NCBI GenBank assembly: GCA_050084515.1
Contig: CM114273.1
Span: forward strand, 33,108,001 to 33,172,000
Direction of reading: 5' to 3'
From: Blasia pusilla
Lineage: Eukaryota > Marchantiophyta > Marchantiopsida > Blasiales
Length of the DNA: 64,000 nucleotides
The position numbers and the translations under genes were made by a program. Shown here one piece after another: positions 22,863 through 36,668 of the stretch. The notes below the pieces were generated by a model, which saw only the letters and a program-made list of their open reading frames with translations, searched no databases and had not been told where the DNA came from. Numbering within the stretch: position 1 is the first letter of the stretch; every line of letters begins with the position of its first letter.

Positions 22863-23640
22863 GATGAGTCTACCTCATCTTGAGGTGGATGGACTAGCGG
22901 AGAGGGTTGTGCAGACGGTGAAGAGAGATTTATGCAAGTATGGCTTGTGGAGAAGTCATAGAAGATTGGGACCTCCATTAGGCGATGGTATACAGATTCA
23001 GCATGCAGGCATCTTGAGCATCTTTCTCACCGTAGTTGTTGCTTTATGGCCGAGATCCAGATTTATCTACGGCCATTCGTCAAGATGTTGATAAGGTATT
23101 GAACCTCGATGATCCTTATGTATGGATGCGAGCATGTGAGGACTGTGTTGTTTCGGAGAGTGATGCCCACAGCGTTTGAGAACTTGGAGGATTGCGCAAC
23201 ATGGGGATACTTTAAGGTATGTGACTATTCGGGGAGGTGGTTATCGACCGATCACATGGATTTTTCTTGAAGGTGACTATGTCAACTTGTAGTAGACGGT
23301 ACCTACAACGTTGGATGTGACTGCATGACATACTATTTTGAGAGTGCGAGATGAGTTTCCATCTAGTGTTCTCTTATTGGAGGGACGCAATATATGGCAT
23401 GGTTTGGAAGGACCATATGTATAACTATACGTCATGTCACCTTCTGAACATTAACGGTACAATGGATCCGAGCTTAGCAGTAGTTCTTGCAAGCTTGCAT
23501 TGCATGTTGTGTGGTTCTGCCCATTGTGCAACCTCTATAATAGTATGTGATGGATGTTCGAGAGGATGACATATGGCATATCTGACTTCATCTCTCAGTA
23601 GGATTCCTCGGGGCTAATCGATATGCCCCAGATGTATATA
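22863..23640 (+). pseudogene. Integrase end and PHD finger of gypsy copy 2
   Basis: DGLAERVVQTVKRDLCKYGL keeps the third integrase catalytic Glu. The PHD finger is degraded: CMLCG and VCDGCSRG (stop) followed by a frame with remnants of the HMAC part at 23570-23600 and a stop before CPRC. Confidence 0.75.
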
Positions 23641-23722
23641 GAGTAGATACTAGGTAGTTACAGATTCCGACTTGCGTCTGTGACATGGATGACAAGATGG
23701 CAACTAACGACGGGGATACATG

Positions 23723-23797
23723 AGCACCTGAACTTTTTGCTACGAGTAAAAAGTTGAGCACCTCAACTTTTTACTCGTAGCAAAAACTTCAGGTGCT
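23723..23797. repeat. 36-bp inverted repeat after PHD finger of copy 2
   Basis: Arms 23723-23758 and 23762-23797, one mismatch, 3-bp loop. The left arm is homologous to copy 1 (around 18270) but the right arm replaces the sequence found in copies 1 and 3, so it is an inverted duplication private to copy 2. Confidence 0.88.
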
Positions 23798-24027
23798 AAT
23801 TAGAGGGATCTAACCACCAATTAGGAGGAGGGACTGGAGATATTTTGGTACTTATCGTATCGATGTTAGGTTAGCAAGAGTTAGCATGGGATCGTGTGTG
23901 TTTGTGTATATGTGCAATGACAACAATGTATGTTATGTAGCAATATGTTTGCGCACAATAATTATCATGTCTTTTAGGATAAATCAACAAGATCTAATAG
24001 AGCGCCTGCGAGGATACTGGAGGACAG

Positions 24028-24057
24028 CCTCAGAAGGTCGAGGATGACCTTCTGAGG
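24028..24057. repeat. 12-bp perfect inverted repeat in LTR of copy 2
   Basis: CCTCAGAAGGTC and its exact reverse complement around a 6-bp loop. Copies 3 and 4 have only an imperfect version at this site. Confidence 0.75.
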
Positions 24058-24060
24058 AGC

Positions 24061-25895
24061 TGGATCATGTCAAATAGAGACAATACACGTAATGAAACTC
24101 GAGTATGGAACAACGCTCAAAATCCAACCTTTGTTCCGTTGAGCTCCACATCTTTTGGGTTATGGCATAGTGCCATAACTCGGGTTCGTGTACACTAATG
24201 TCCATCTTTGTATCTAAACACTAGTTTGTAGACAAGAATATTTGTTTTCATCTCTAAAAGACTTGAAATGCACAAGTTTCCAAGGAGAAGATTCCTAGAA
24301 GATAGCAAGAGATGGAGGATAGACATAAATCGATGGACAATTATCTAAGCATTTGTGAGAGCATAAACTAATCCTAGCACATTCTTTGTTTTGAGTGAAA
24401 CGTACATGTTTAACTCAAATGGAAAGAAACAAAATAATTGACATGGACATGCCAATATGATATGCCATGGATATAGTCCACTTGTATGGGTGGCTGTCAT
24501 TTGCCACAAGGAGACTACAAGCTCAACAAATTAAAGAGTCTTCCGAGAATCTCGCACTTCATACGTGTCAAGGAAACCAGTCAAGTATTCTTATGAAATC
24601 TTGATATGATAAGCATCATGGGACCAAATTTTCATATATGGACTCCAACATCCTCGATTAAATAAATGTCAAGTTTATGGAAACTATGTGGAAAGGATCA
24701 TCCCCATAATTATTTAAGATAATTCAAAGGGTAACAGGGTTACTAATCACATTAGAACACACTCGGGGAATTCCTAATTTTGAAATTCCACAAGATGAAA
24801 CCCAATGTGATTTTTAAAAAGTAACCATACCATTTGGAATCGTGATCTAATTTTTGAGCCGAGATAGTAAATAAGGTTTATGCCATGTCAAAGAGGTGGA
24901 GTACTTTCCACGAAACATGGAACTTGCAAAATTCCAAAGTAAGAATAATGTGCTTCTCTTCCATTTATATCGATTTTCCATCTCCCCTCATGCAAAATTA
25001 AAATGTAAGACGGACATTAGAAGATGCTAAGTTAGGACACTTCAATTATTCCAACTAAGTGTAAAAAAATGTTCAAAGGAAAACAAATAAAAAATCTTCC
25101 TCTCCTCCCAGCCTGAACTATGATTCCTTGCCTTACCCACAAATCCTCAAGTAACAGTTTCTTAATCTCAAAAGGAAAAGGCAGCCTCACATATCAACAG
25201 AATAGGATGATTTGGAACCCTGCACGGATGGCAAGTGTGAGGGCTAGTGCATCCCAGGATCGGTTCAAATGGACAGAGGAATACAGTTTGAACCAGTAAG
25301 TGTTCATGAAAATGGCCACCCGCTATGTTGTATGATGGTTGAAATTCGAGAAATGGAGTCATAGGGATGAGGGAATTGAATTTTCATTGCTCTGTGGTTG
25401 GTCTGTATACTCTCAGAAAAACTCATTCGAACATATGCCTTACAAAATATTGTTCGCAGCTTTCAATCGTCCTTACTAAGATGACTGGTATCGCATCAGC
25501 TGTTTCTACTTTGAGGTCTCTTTGGAGTTGCCGTCGTAGTAGATTGCTAGATCACAAAACAATAATGAATATCTTGTTGATATGTTACATGATTAGACCA
25601 GTGAACCAGCAGGATCTACCTACATGACAGAATTTACATCTCAACTTCTGCATTTTAGCTGGTTACTAGAGTCGGGTTGAAAACTAATCCAGAAACCGTG
25701 ACCACTCGGTGCAGCAAGAATCGAGTGGGTGAATTCTACTTGGAGTCAGGGATTCTAATTTCATTCAAACTCTCCTGCTGAGAACTCATGCCCTGGTTTA
25801 TACTGGCAAGACTCCAGGTTGGTTGTAGACGTAACAAATTCACCTCCCAGTATTACCGCTTCAGTGGCCGCATTACAAAGAAGTCAAGTGAGAGA
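24061..25895. other. AT-rich intergenic downstream of CNGC
   Basis: No coding signature on either strand. The part next to 25896 presumably includes the CNGC 3' UTR. Confidence 0.5.
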
Positions 25896-28800
25896 TTAAT
25901 AGGCAGGTCTGCCAGATCTGTTCATGGAAGCAAAACGAGTAAACTCACGACTTGGACTTTGGCCTCCAGCTGGAACAAATCTTGTGCTGCCCTCTGCTTT
26001 GGCTGCTTGTCTAGCTTGACGAGCTCTCCAAGCTTTCTGGATACAACTTGTGGCGAGTCCTCTCCAATATGGAGATAGGTTCCTGCCAGAAGATGGAAAA
26101 ACTACTCCATAAGTTCACTGGAGCTAGCAAGAGTTTTGTCAAACCATTGTTTTAACCTTTCTGAAAACAAGTAATAAATAACATCCAAAAAGGAAGTGCA
26201 GATATGCCAGATTTCTCTGAACCAGAGTCCAGAACATGAAACCCAGCCATCAGGAATCTATCACAATCTAATATGAATCTACTATCTAAAAGTTTACACT
26301 TAATTTCTCGTGAAGAGTCCTGCTCTGCCTTGTTAATGCTGCTACCTGCACGTGTCTTCTCACTCTCAAGGAACGGGCGATAGTTTAGCCACACTACAAA
26401 GAAATTTGCAAGAAATGCTGCACACAAAGCAGGGGAATCTTCATTACAAGAATCTTGGCAGAAGCACATGACAAATTCACCTGATGACTCCCTGCACTCT
26501 GGGAGATCTGAACGCGCGTTTATAGTGGGTCGTGATGTACTCCAGGGCATCTGGTTCAAGGGAGAAGGCCTCTACAGCTGTTATAGACTTCACCGTCCTA
26601 CTGGAGATCGGATAGCTTCCCTTATTCGTGGAGGGCACCTTCCTTCCCCCTTTCGTACACAATCCAACCCAGATATTCCTCAGAAGAGTGAGCATTCCAT
26701 AAGAGTACAAGGCTCTCTCACTTACAGATGAGCATAAGATACTGTACAGCGGTCAAGCTGCATTTGATCCATAGCTTAATAAACTATATAGTAGTGGAGA
26801 GTAACTTCTTTCCCTTTTGTCCAATCCAATCAAGAGAATTGACAGAAAAGTGAGCACCCCCAAACAGCACATGGCTCTCTAACTTCCATATTTTCAGTAG
26901 CTACAGTAAGCTAGTCAAACCATGCATTTGATCCATGGCGTGAAAAAACTAAACAGAAATTCAAGTACAGTCCTCTTTGCACTTCAAGGCCGCAAAAGGC
27001 TATACATAGATTCATCATAGCATAATCTTAATGCTTAATCCTCACTAAAAAACCTGTGTGAAATGTAGAGAAAAACCTTACCAGTAGTAAGGCCTGCCTG
27101 ATCAATGAAATGGGACAGCAGTTCTTCACCACAAAAATCCCCCTCCTTGAGTTCCACCTTACTTCCGTCAATTCCCTCACTCTCCAACCTCCCACGGACA
27201 ATAAAAAGCATTCTCTCTAGAGGCTTTTTCGATGTCAAGAGCACACTATTCTCGATGTATAACTTTTGATACAGGCGCTCACAAATAGCATCCAGCACAT
27301 GGTCTTCCAGAAGTTCAAACAAGCGCACCTGATCAGGCAATTTGAGACCAAGCGTACATCAATATGATGGCACAAAGGAATTTACTTTCTACAGAGTGTT
27401 CAGTAACAATTCAATTTTGGGACATCAATTACCTTCTTCACCAATTCCAGGGAAAGATACCGGAGGACATCCTTCTGCACATCTTCCGGCAAGTCGTCAA
27501 GTAATTCCCTTTCTTCTACACCTCCTGTTGCAACCCATCTGAGACGCCCAGCCTGCCTCACTCGCCTACGACCAGGACAGATTAATAACATTGACTACTT
27601 GAAAGTGGAATTCTGATGAAAATTATTAACAACCACATTCATGAACCAGAAGTTCGCGAAAGAGTCTAAACATGGTACAGCATAGCACGAGAATTTCTCC
27701 TGTCACAAAACTTAACTTAATGCATGAACCCTATCAACTGGGAACAAAAGCATAACAATTTGCTACGAGCGAATTAGTTCCAACCTAGACTTAAGCAGCT
27801 TTTGAAAACTCCACCTTAAGCAGACACAAACCTAGAATTTCTCTTTTCCTTCACATCTCTTGTTAAGGTGGCCCATAAGAATGAGTAGGGAGCAGATTAT
27901 TCATGGGAAATGTAAGAAAATCATAAAAATTTGTTTCCTGGCATGGTGCAGAGCACTCACTTCTTTAGCGAAGTAGGTAGCCGTCGATGCTTCATCCAGA
28001 CTTCAGTGTCATACCTCTTCAGTTGCATTTCCAGCTTTCTGTTTATGGATTGCCACACGTGAGAGCTTTACAAAACTGCCCCACTTCCAACTCTTCTCCT
28101 CCCTAGGCATGTTGTTCCTCACAATTCATGTCATCATATCAGGATGCACACATCCAATCCTTTTTAAAATCGAAGTAGGTGATTTGCAAATTAGGAAACC
28201 TCATGATCCCATTGACCTTTGATTAACCAACTCCCTGGAAGGTGTAAGGGTTGAGGTGAGATGTCAGAAAACAAAGTCAGGGAAGGACCATGTGAAAAGA
28301 GTTCCTCCCAACCTGGTCCAAGAGTCTTAACTTTGTCAAATCAGAAAAAAAATGGGGACCCATTACCAACAGTATGGCAATGGCTATGGTAATGATGTGG
28401 ACTTCAGGGTGAACTGGATATACCATTGCAAACAATCTCGCGAAAGAGTTACAACTAGCAAAGCTTTGATCCCCTTCATGAACGCCTGAATACATTGAGG
28501 GCAATAGATAGAATCAAGTGCAGAGCAAGGAGCACTCAGTTGGACCGTAATTAACCCACACCGATAAATAAATCGATCTATCTAGCGTCGGTGGAAACCC
28601 AGAGCCCCTGGATGGGCCCATATCGAGAGTACTTGAGCTGGGTTTCATGACTACCGTACTTGAGCTGGGTTTCATGACTGACAATCAGATCCAGGCAGAC
28701 TTAACATTAAACAAACTCTCTAGTAAGACTCGCATGTATCCACAGCCTCAGGTCTGCTACATGAACTGGCAACCCGAAAGAGCAGCAGCAGACAGAAGCC

Positions 28801-31800
28801 GTTCAAGATGCAAAAAATCTGTACAAAGAAGAATGATTCGAGGGGACATACATTTAGTCTTGCCTGTAAAAGGAGCTAGATCCTGGAAAATTATATCGGA
28901 GGAACCTTGCCTCATTTCGTGTGCTCTACGTGCCTGACTGTGTTCTTTACTCTCAAGACAATTACAGACTGGGTGAATTATGAAATAGGAAACCCAACTG
29001 TATTGGTTGATTTGAAACGCAGGTGTCCAGATTCGCAGATGTTGGTTTGAGATTAAAGTTAGCCAGCTCTCTGACAGGTAAACCGATTTGTGTGCCCTTC
29101 TGTAGCATTCAGTCAGGGTTGACAACCTTAAAAGCTTTTGCTGGTACCTCATTCCTTAATCTGGTTTCTCTTGCGAATGTTAAAATGTAATTTTGGATAA
29201 AGATATACATGTTCTAGGGGTGAAGTAAGTTTTCTCCTCTACTTTTACTGTCTATTTTTCCCATTTCACCATCTTGATAACCAGCTCAAATTCTTGTGGA
29301 GGAATGAGAACACAAACAATGAAACATCCTGAGAGAGGGACACATTTCATCCAGGAATGTGAAATCAGATTTCAAGCCCTGCAGCCCTATATTTACAGCT
29401 GAGACAACTTGGAAATACCAACTGCGTAGGTAAACCACTGCAGCACCAGAATGAACTGGATGACTAATACATCTCCCCTGATCAGACAGCAGGTACGATG
29501 TTAGATTCAAACACACACTATTGAGATACTGTGACCCCATATCATGCGTTCCAATGATCTCACTCATTCATGAACTTCTTACTGAGAAGATTCTAACTCA
29601 GAATAGCGCTTCACTATTCCCTTCCTGAGCACAGCTCTTCAATTTGAGATGTCAGGCTGCTGACTACACCATGAGAGTGGGTGAAAGTCATGAGAAAGAA
29701 CTCCTCAGGCAAATCATCAAACACTACTGCAAAGAAATATGTACACATTCTGCAAGAGCCTTGAAAGAAACAGGGAAGCCAAAAGCTACAAGTCTTGAGG
29801 CTGTTGGTTTAAATTTAACGAACTGGAAACAATTCATGGTGTTACAGCATGAACCCACTTGTGCAATATGTCGTGTATCCTAAGTGAGACATTGGGAGAT
29901 ACATCAATGTCAAACATCTATGCTATTATCAGAGGAGCGATTTTCAAGTGGCGGCACGGCATAATCCACCACGTGTCTTTTGAACGTACTGAGTGGCATG
30001 GGCATTCGGATAGGGGGGCATTCAAGTAACATTCAAAGTTAGGGACCGTGGAGTGGACCGTGCATCGCACAGTCCCCTCACGGGTACTAACTAGTGTCAC
30101 GATTATCGTGAGAAGCATTCAAGAAAAGAAATAAGAATAGTCATTCAATCGAGAACCTCACATTAGACCAAGTGCCTAACAAGCAAAGACTGCATTCACA
30201 GCAATCATCACCTCACATTATCCAACTGAGAGGCTATCATTGAGCAAATATTAAAATTGACAGAGTATATCCAAACTGATGGATGATAGAATGAACAACA
30301 AATCTCACAACATAGTGGTCGGTTCCTCATACAGTAAGGAATGTATGTGCAAGAAATTACATGACAAAACATCCTCAAAGTTGAGAAACAACCTGCGACC
30401 AAGGGCCTGCAGAAAATTTTGCATGTTGCCAATGAGTAGTGCAAATAAGAGAAGCCCCAAACCCGTTATTCCCAGAGTAAACAGCACCTCCCAGGCAAAT
30501 AAGCTGGGAATTTGATTTCCTGCTAAGGTACTAATTTGCTGCAAGACACACATCCCATCAGTCTCTCAGTTCACTCAAGGGAAAAAACAAAGCAAGTTGC
30601 TTCAAAACCTTTCAAGAGTAGACATACCTGGAAACCCCAGAAAAGAGAGTATATATATTTGCTGAGGACACTCCTTTCCATTGTTACTTGAACTCCATTG
30701 GTATATATTCCATATGGAAATGAAGCAGAAGTAGAAAGACAAGTATTTTGCGCAGTTGTCTGGTCGAGCCAAGGTAACCGGTCAGGGAAAACATCTGAAA
30801 TATTCGTATGCATATTGTCTCCACAGTCCAGATAATCGAGGTTACATAAAGGTTCCTCCATCCGGCAAGTGTCCTGCAGACATTGGTTGACACGCTGCCC
30901 ACAAACAGACAATTATTCATAAGCTCAGTGGTGCCAGAGAATCTATCACAAAACTGTAGTTACATCCGGTTAAAAAACTCCTAACAGCCCAACGGTTTCA
31001 ATTGTCTTGATCATGTCACTACACATAGGAAACCAGTAAAGATTAAATATATGTTTAAGTGTAAGAATAGATTACAACTTTTACTTAGGTTAAAACCAGA
31101 TAAGGACTGGCCGTTATAGACAACATGACATGAGAACATAGTTCTTTTCCAAAAGCTCAATTGCTGGTGACCAGTACCCTTAACAGCATCAGATCCTCAT
31201 ATTCATCTACACTATGATGTGACTATACAGCTATGTAGGGCAACCAGGAGTTGTACAAGCGATTTATAGAATCCAATAGTGATGATGGCTACACTAGCTT
31301 CAACAAAAGTTCTAGACGACTCAGCTTTCTCTAAATTGCTGTGTAGAGGGTTCTGCCAATTAGACCTTACCTGTAGGCCAAATAAGTACCAGCATGCACC
31401 CACCACATGACCAGCAAGCAGGTACATAAGCAGATTGATTACAAAGTTAGCCCATGCAGTCTCAAAGACAAATCCAGCTTGAGATCGTCCAATTAACAGA
31501 GGGAAAGACCGGAGAGCCCTAGGAATGTTCTGCAGTAAGACCACAACACGTAACGTATTCTTTGCATAGTTTGCTCCGTTTGCACTCCCGGTATATCTCT
31601 TCACTACGGTCCAGATAAGCACCTACAACCACACAAACCTTCAGCTAGACTCGAAATACATCCCACCCTTTACATATCATTACAGTTCTGCATTTACATC
31701 CTGAATCAGCCATATGTTTGTCATGTTCTCAGCAGCTTACAGGCATCTTGAAATAAATGAAGTCTCTCCAAGAAATCTAAATATTGTAGTTCATGATGTA

Positions 31801-34800
31801 AGAAGCTGGTTTCTACCATCATCGGGTAGGAAATGATCAAATCTACTTTTATTTATCACTCTGGTAACAAGCACATACCTGTGGCAATGGCAGGGCAGTA
31901 AAGAAGTCCAAAATAAACCACCCTTTTAAGTAATTTATAGCAATTTTTTTGGGATCAACTTCAAGCTGTCCTGCCCCGCGGACATTTGAGGCAGGTAGAA
32001 CATAGGCCAACCGAAACTGCATCACATTCACCATAGATTCATTATGTCAAACCACGGCTTGTGAATTAGAAGTTACCATCTTTAGACAATATCCAAGCAT
32101 CAAACATATTTCTTTGTTCAAAACGGCTACTCTACTACCTTCAAGCCAATTGGTTGATGACTTTCCATGTTCATAACAGTACCCTAACACACACCGATCT
32201 ACCTATGAATAAAGAGACTGCCCAGAATACTAGATAACACCTCCCATACTTTCAGAACGTTCTCTGATCAATCAACTGGAACTTAATGGCTTATAGTAGT
32301 CGTGCTTCTTAATCATGTGTCGGAGGACAAGCATGTAGGGTGACTCCATGCTTTCTAAGGCCAGAATCATCAAAATAATTAGCTGCAGATTATATTCACA
32401 TGCCAACTCTACCTGTAGGCAGATGTGAAGCAGATGAACTGCATCTGTTAAAGTTCTGACAACTGTGACAGTCACTGCAGCTGCATTATTGAATACCAAG
32501 CAACAAAAGTCCTGGTTGAACATACCCAGAGAGTAATCATCAATGAGAATCAATATCACGCCCATCACTGAAACTTATCACTTCCAACGTAACATATAGG
32601 TAGCAGACCTACAGTACTTTATCAATTTCCATACCTCAACTCTCATAGAGCCCACTGAAACATACTAAACAGAAGTCCTTGGAGCACACCAAAGGCATGA
32701 TAGTCATTTGCACTAGCTTTGGATATGCTTTCACATTCATATTCTCCAAGTTCACTTCTAAAGGTCTCACTGCTGACAAGTAAGCTGATAACGTGGAGGT
32801 TTAACTATTCCTTCTAGGTTTGCCTCTATTCCAATCAAGGGGTAATCGTTCTCCTATAATGGACTCTGAGTATCTCCTCAACCTCTGAATCAATCTTTCT
32901 ACTCACACATACACTATGCACAATGAGTGGAATGTTGGGACACAAATTGGTTCAGAAGAAAATCTAATAGTGCAAAAAATCCATCACTTGGGCTCTTCAA
33001 TCTCACACAAATGAGGGAGATCCAGTGCTCAACACTGGAATCTGCCAGTTACAAATTTTTTTCTATCCCTCACATTCAAACCCTTTTGAGATATGTCAGC
33101 ATACCTTTCTCACAGAGAGAAGAAAGAAGAAAAGTGGATCGATGAAGACAGCAATCAAAGAAGAGATGCAGAAAATTTTATTCCAACGCTGGACAGTCTT
33201 AGTATGGGGATAGAAAATTCCAGGAAGCCAGCTGTAACCCCGGGATGCTGGTTGCTTTCGAAAGTTGTTTGCCCCTCCTATGAGTTTCTTTGGTACCTGT
33301 TTTCAAAACCACAAGTCCTTAAAGTGCCATAGTGAGCCACAGGTCAGATTTTGAGACATCACCACTTCTTCATTACTTGAATTAGTTTAATGTTTTCATT
33401 TGACAACAGTAGTTTCACGATCTTTGTTCTTCAACGTCATATTTAACACCCTAAAAATAGAAAAAAATCTCCCAGCACTGAGTATGGACACTTTCCCTTC
33501 CATATAAGCCCAAGGAATGAGTACACTCAAAGTCAAGGATCCAGAGACAATCAAGATGCCAAACTGATACCAATGATGGCTTAACGATTATTCTTCTTCT
33601 ACTTTATGTTCATCACCCTAAAACTGGAAAAAACATTTCACAACACTCAGCGAGGCGGAGACAATCAAGATGCCAAACTGATTGCAATAATAGCCCTGTC
33701 TGATTTGGTATACTATTTCCTGATGACACAATTAATGTAGCTCAGTGAACGAAAAGCAGGATGGGGATATATTCGAAAAAAAGTGCGAAAAGTTATGTGA
33801 AGGGTTAACAATATGTACAAACTCTTTTGGTATGGTCATCCTTTGGCTCAATAGAGTTGACCGCAGTAAAGACCGCCCAGAGATTCAATCAATAAAGAGG
33901 GCTTGATGGATTGGGCTGTAACTGTGGGTGGAAAAATTATAGAAATTGTACTTATTTTCTAGGGAGTATAATCAATAATCAAACTGGTAATCGCTTGTGA
34001 CTTGGACTTACAATTGCCTTCGTCATCTTGTGGCGAGGCCTTCTAGGAAATAAACCAGCTAATCCCATGTCCAGATTTGTCCCATTGCTCTAGAGGCAGT
34101 GAGAAAATGGGGATGATATATCCAAAAGAGGGTAAGAGGTGAAGCGACAGCACCACTAGCATCTTCACATCGCAAGAGGATTGTCTAGGCCACTACTTCC
34201 AGTGAAAGATGAAACCAAAGTAGGTAACTAAGCACCAAGAAAAGTTCACCAAAAGCGTATTAATTCGCTGTCCATGGGCAGTACGACTGCCAAATAGTAC
34301 TTGCATGTGATATCGATGTATACTAGGCAGGACAGCTCTATCTCTAGGTGTGGTTAAAGTTTTTCAAGAAAAGAATTCAAAGTTCGGCAAAGTGGGAAAC
34401 AGGATAAATCCCAAGGACATCAAATGTTGGTCGATTGTCATAGATGAAGACCGGATGACTAATGCACGATGAATTCCGAGGCCTAACTGTCTTTGCAGAA
34501 AATGTTTGTAAGGAAAAAGTCAATCGGTACCTTCTGTGTTTTCAGCTCAGATATTTTCTTGTCAGGTTTGTCCAGAGCACCCACCTGTATACCCTCTATA
34601 ATATGGGGATGATTTCCCACTACTAGAAACCTTAACTTTCATACACATTCCTGAATTCAAGGGAGCCATTGAACTTGCATTAGCACTGTTGTCCTAAGCT
34701 GTGTAGCTAAATTCACTTTCTTGATGGTCAGTCTTGTGAGAATTGCGGAATGAATTGAAATTGCGTTTGTACTCTCTGTGTTCTCTGTATTGATAGATTG

Positions 34801-35832
34801 AAAAGCCGATACATAAGTAGTAAAGTCTGCTCTAAACTAAGAGCCGTAATCAAAAGACGTGACGGTAACTGTGTCACTTCAGAAATGTCTCATAGCTATG
34901 TATCGTTTCGCAAGATGAAACATTACTAGCAGTAATCAATGGTCATAAACAGAACATTGATCCTAATCTAATCTATATCGTTCGTATGGATTGATCCGTG
35001 TGATCAATTCTTGGATCAGTACTCTGATGATTTGTTTCGCTGGACTAATTGATTTCCTACAAGTCTAAGCAGAGGGACCTGGCACAGATATACAAAGCTT
35101 GGGGATTCCATTACAGTAGCTGGCTTTTTCATATATTCTCAAAAATCATTTAACAAAATAAGGACAAAACATTACAAACTTCATACAAAGTGTCTTTCAA
35201 TAAAGAAGAAAGTTTTCATGAGACCCTCCCACTGCAATTTCTTCTTGTCCCTGCAACTACAACTTTGATGAAAGCACAAGTGGCTACTTTAATGGCAGAA
35301 ATAAAAAGTGCACTTGACCATTATGAGCTCCAGTAGCCTTCCCAGTTTGGAACCTCATGATGCACAAATGAGAAGAAGAGAGGGTCATAGGAGAAGGTAG
35401 ATCCTTAAAGAATACAGGGAACCCTAAACGGCTGACATGAATGCAAAAACCAGCTGTTCGAGGTCAAGATGCTTGAGAAATTTAAGGGCAATGCGCACAA
35501 AAAGGATTGAGAATGCTTACCTGACCACCCCGCGGAACTGACTGGTCCCCAAAGTATGATGGACAAGTTGTACAAAACGGATTATCACATTTCCACAGGG
35601 CTCCTGACTTCACCACATGCTTGTGCTTCCCAACATCATTATGTCCATGTCTCTTTGTCGTAACAGATGCAAAATTTGCTCCACCATATGGATCCACAAA
35701 ATCACCATACTCTGGGCCACTTTTGACGTTGAGCTCCACATAGCTAGATGATCGAGAGAGCTCCAAGGAACTTGCATTTGACAGATCACTACGTAGCATG
35801 GGAACTTCGTCCACTTCCGTATTTCTGCCCAT
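25896..35832 (-). CDS. Cyclic nucleotide-gated ion channel, CNGC19/20-type (complete)
   Basis: Twelve exons (minus strand): 35521-35832, 33105-33296, 32413-32511, 31879-32016, 31371-31622, 30628-30894, 30393-30538, 27961-28038, 27433-27565, 27082-27328, 26481-26712, 25896-26082. They join in phase to 2283 bp (760 residues), the length of Arabidopsis CNGC20. Landmarks: N-terminal CDNPFCTTCPSYF (group IVa signature), S1 IAVFIDPLFFFLLSV, DPKKIAINYLKGWFILDFF (S2-S3), NTLRVVVLLQNIPRALR (S4), LAGHVVGACWYLFGLQ (S5), pore WGFQQISTLAGNQIP with AGN filter, S6 LLLFALLIGNMQNFLQAL, the cyclic nucleotide-binding domain (LFIVRGRLES, GDFCGEELL), and a C-terminal IQ motif IQKAWRARQARQA. Plasma-membrane or endomembrane cation channel, probably Ca2+-permeable. 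Start chosen at ATG 35832; an upstream in-frame ATG (35868) is possible. The 5' border of exon 26481-26712 is the least certain. No lesion seen. Confidence 0.92.
26632..26955. repeat. Diverged tandem duplication across a CNGC exon border
   Basis: About 26632-26790 and 26797-26955 align with each other with scattered differences (shared GGCTCTCT, GTGAGCA, TGCATTTGATCCAT). The first copy includes the 5' part of exon 26481-26712 and its acceptor; the second is wholly intronic. Confidence 0.6.
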
Positions 35833-35868
35833 ACTGTGGAAAGCAATTTGCTGAAAATCACGTGACAT

Positions 35869-36668
35869 CACTACTTGCAATGACTTATTGTGGTGCAAAT
35901 TTAGGACAACCAGTCAAAATAGTGGAAATAAGCCATCATTATCACTAATCTAGCTTGTAACCCAATTCTGGATTGCAAACAACCAAGGGATTGTAGACGA
36001 TTTCTTAGGGAAGAATTGTGCACAGTTGATATTTGATTACATCCTTAAAGCTAGCATAGGAATCAGCATTGCAGCTTTAGCTCTCATCTTTCCAACAGAA
36101 GTAACTGAAATCGTCATCTACTAATCTCACGCATCCCATGTCTTCCTGGGAGATTGAAGAGACCCACAAAATGCTTCCAGGGACAAAGAGTCGTCTGACC
36201 TTCAGGCTCTATGTCCTTGAAACTGTAAATCTGATCTTTGGAGCTATATCTACAAGTCAGAAAGTAGACAATGCATCAACTATCCGGATCATCTTCAGAG
36301 CAATGTTTGTCCTAATGCACCGAAAACCATAAATTCCACATATTTCAGTCTCATCATAAAATCATCGTCCTGTTATGCGAGGTTATGGTCTAAAACGATG
36401 ATCTATCTGAGAGACATCAGATGGTCAGGTCAAATAAGGCAAAGGCAACCGTGATCAAGTCAAGAGTTGGACGCTGTGTACTCTTAGACAAGCACGTGGA
36501 AGAACAAGAAGACACCACTATGCATTGCAAGGACCTGGAGTGTCAACAAAATCGGATGATCAAACCTAACGCCAGTGCATGGCGACAGAAGAAAAGTCCG
36601 AGACTACATCTCTGGTATTTCTCTCCAGGGTAACTCGATCTTGTGAGAGGTGCCACGGGTTGATACTG
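35869..36668. other. Upstream of CNGC
   Basis: Probable 5' UTR and promoter of the channel gene. No clear TATA box or other element stands out and no separate gene is supported. Confidence 0.4.

Larger units (their letters stand above)
21170..24060. mobile_element. Ty3/gypsy family, copy 2, rearranged
   Basis: Two blocks in opposite orientation. 21170-22862 on the minus strand holds, reading right to left, the spacer after the methyltransferase, RT (MCGDYRPI, ITKPLTLLTKEDHEWHWG) and RNase H (HTDRCLLRLGAVL). 22863-23640 on the plus strand holds the integrase end (DGLAERVVQ), its C-terminal region and the PHD finger, then the LTR-end repeat and the start of the LTR (23962 to about 24060). The methyltransferase motifs themselves are not present. 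Numerous stops and frameshifts. Confidence 0.8.
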
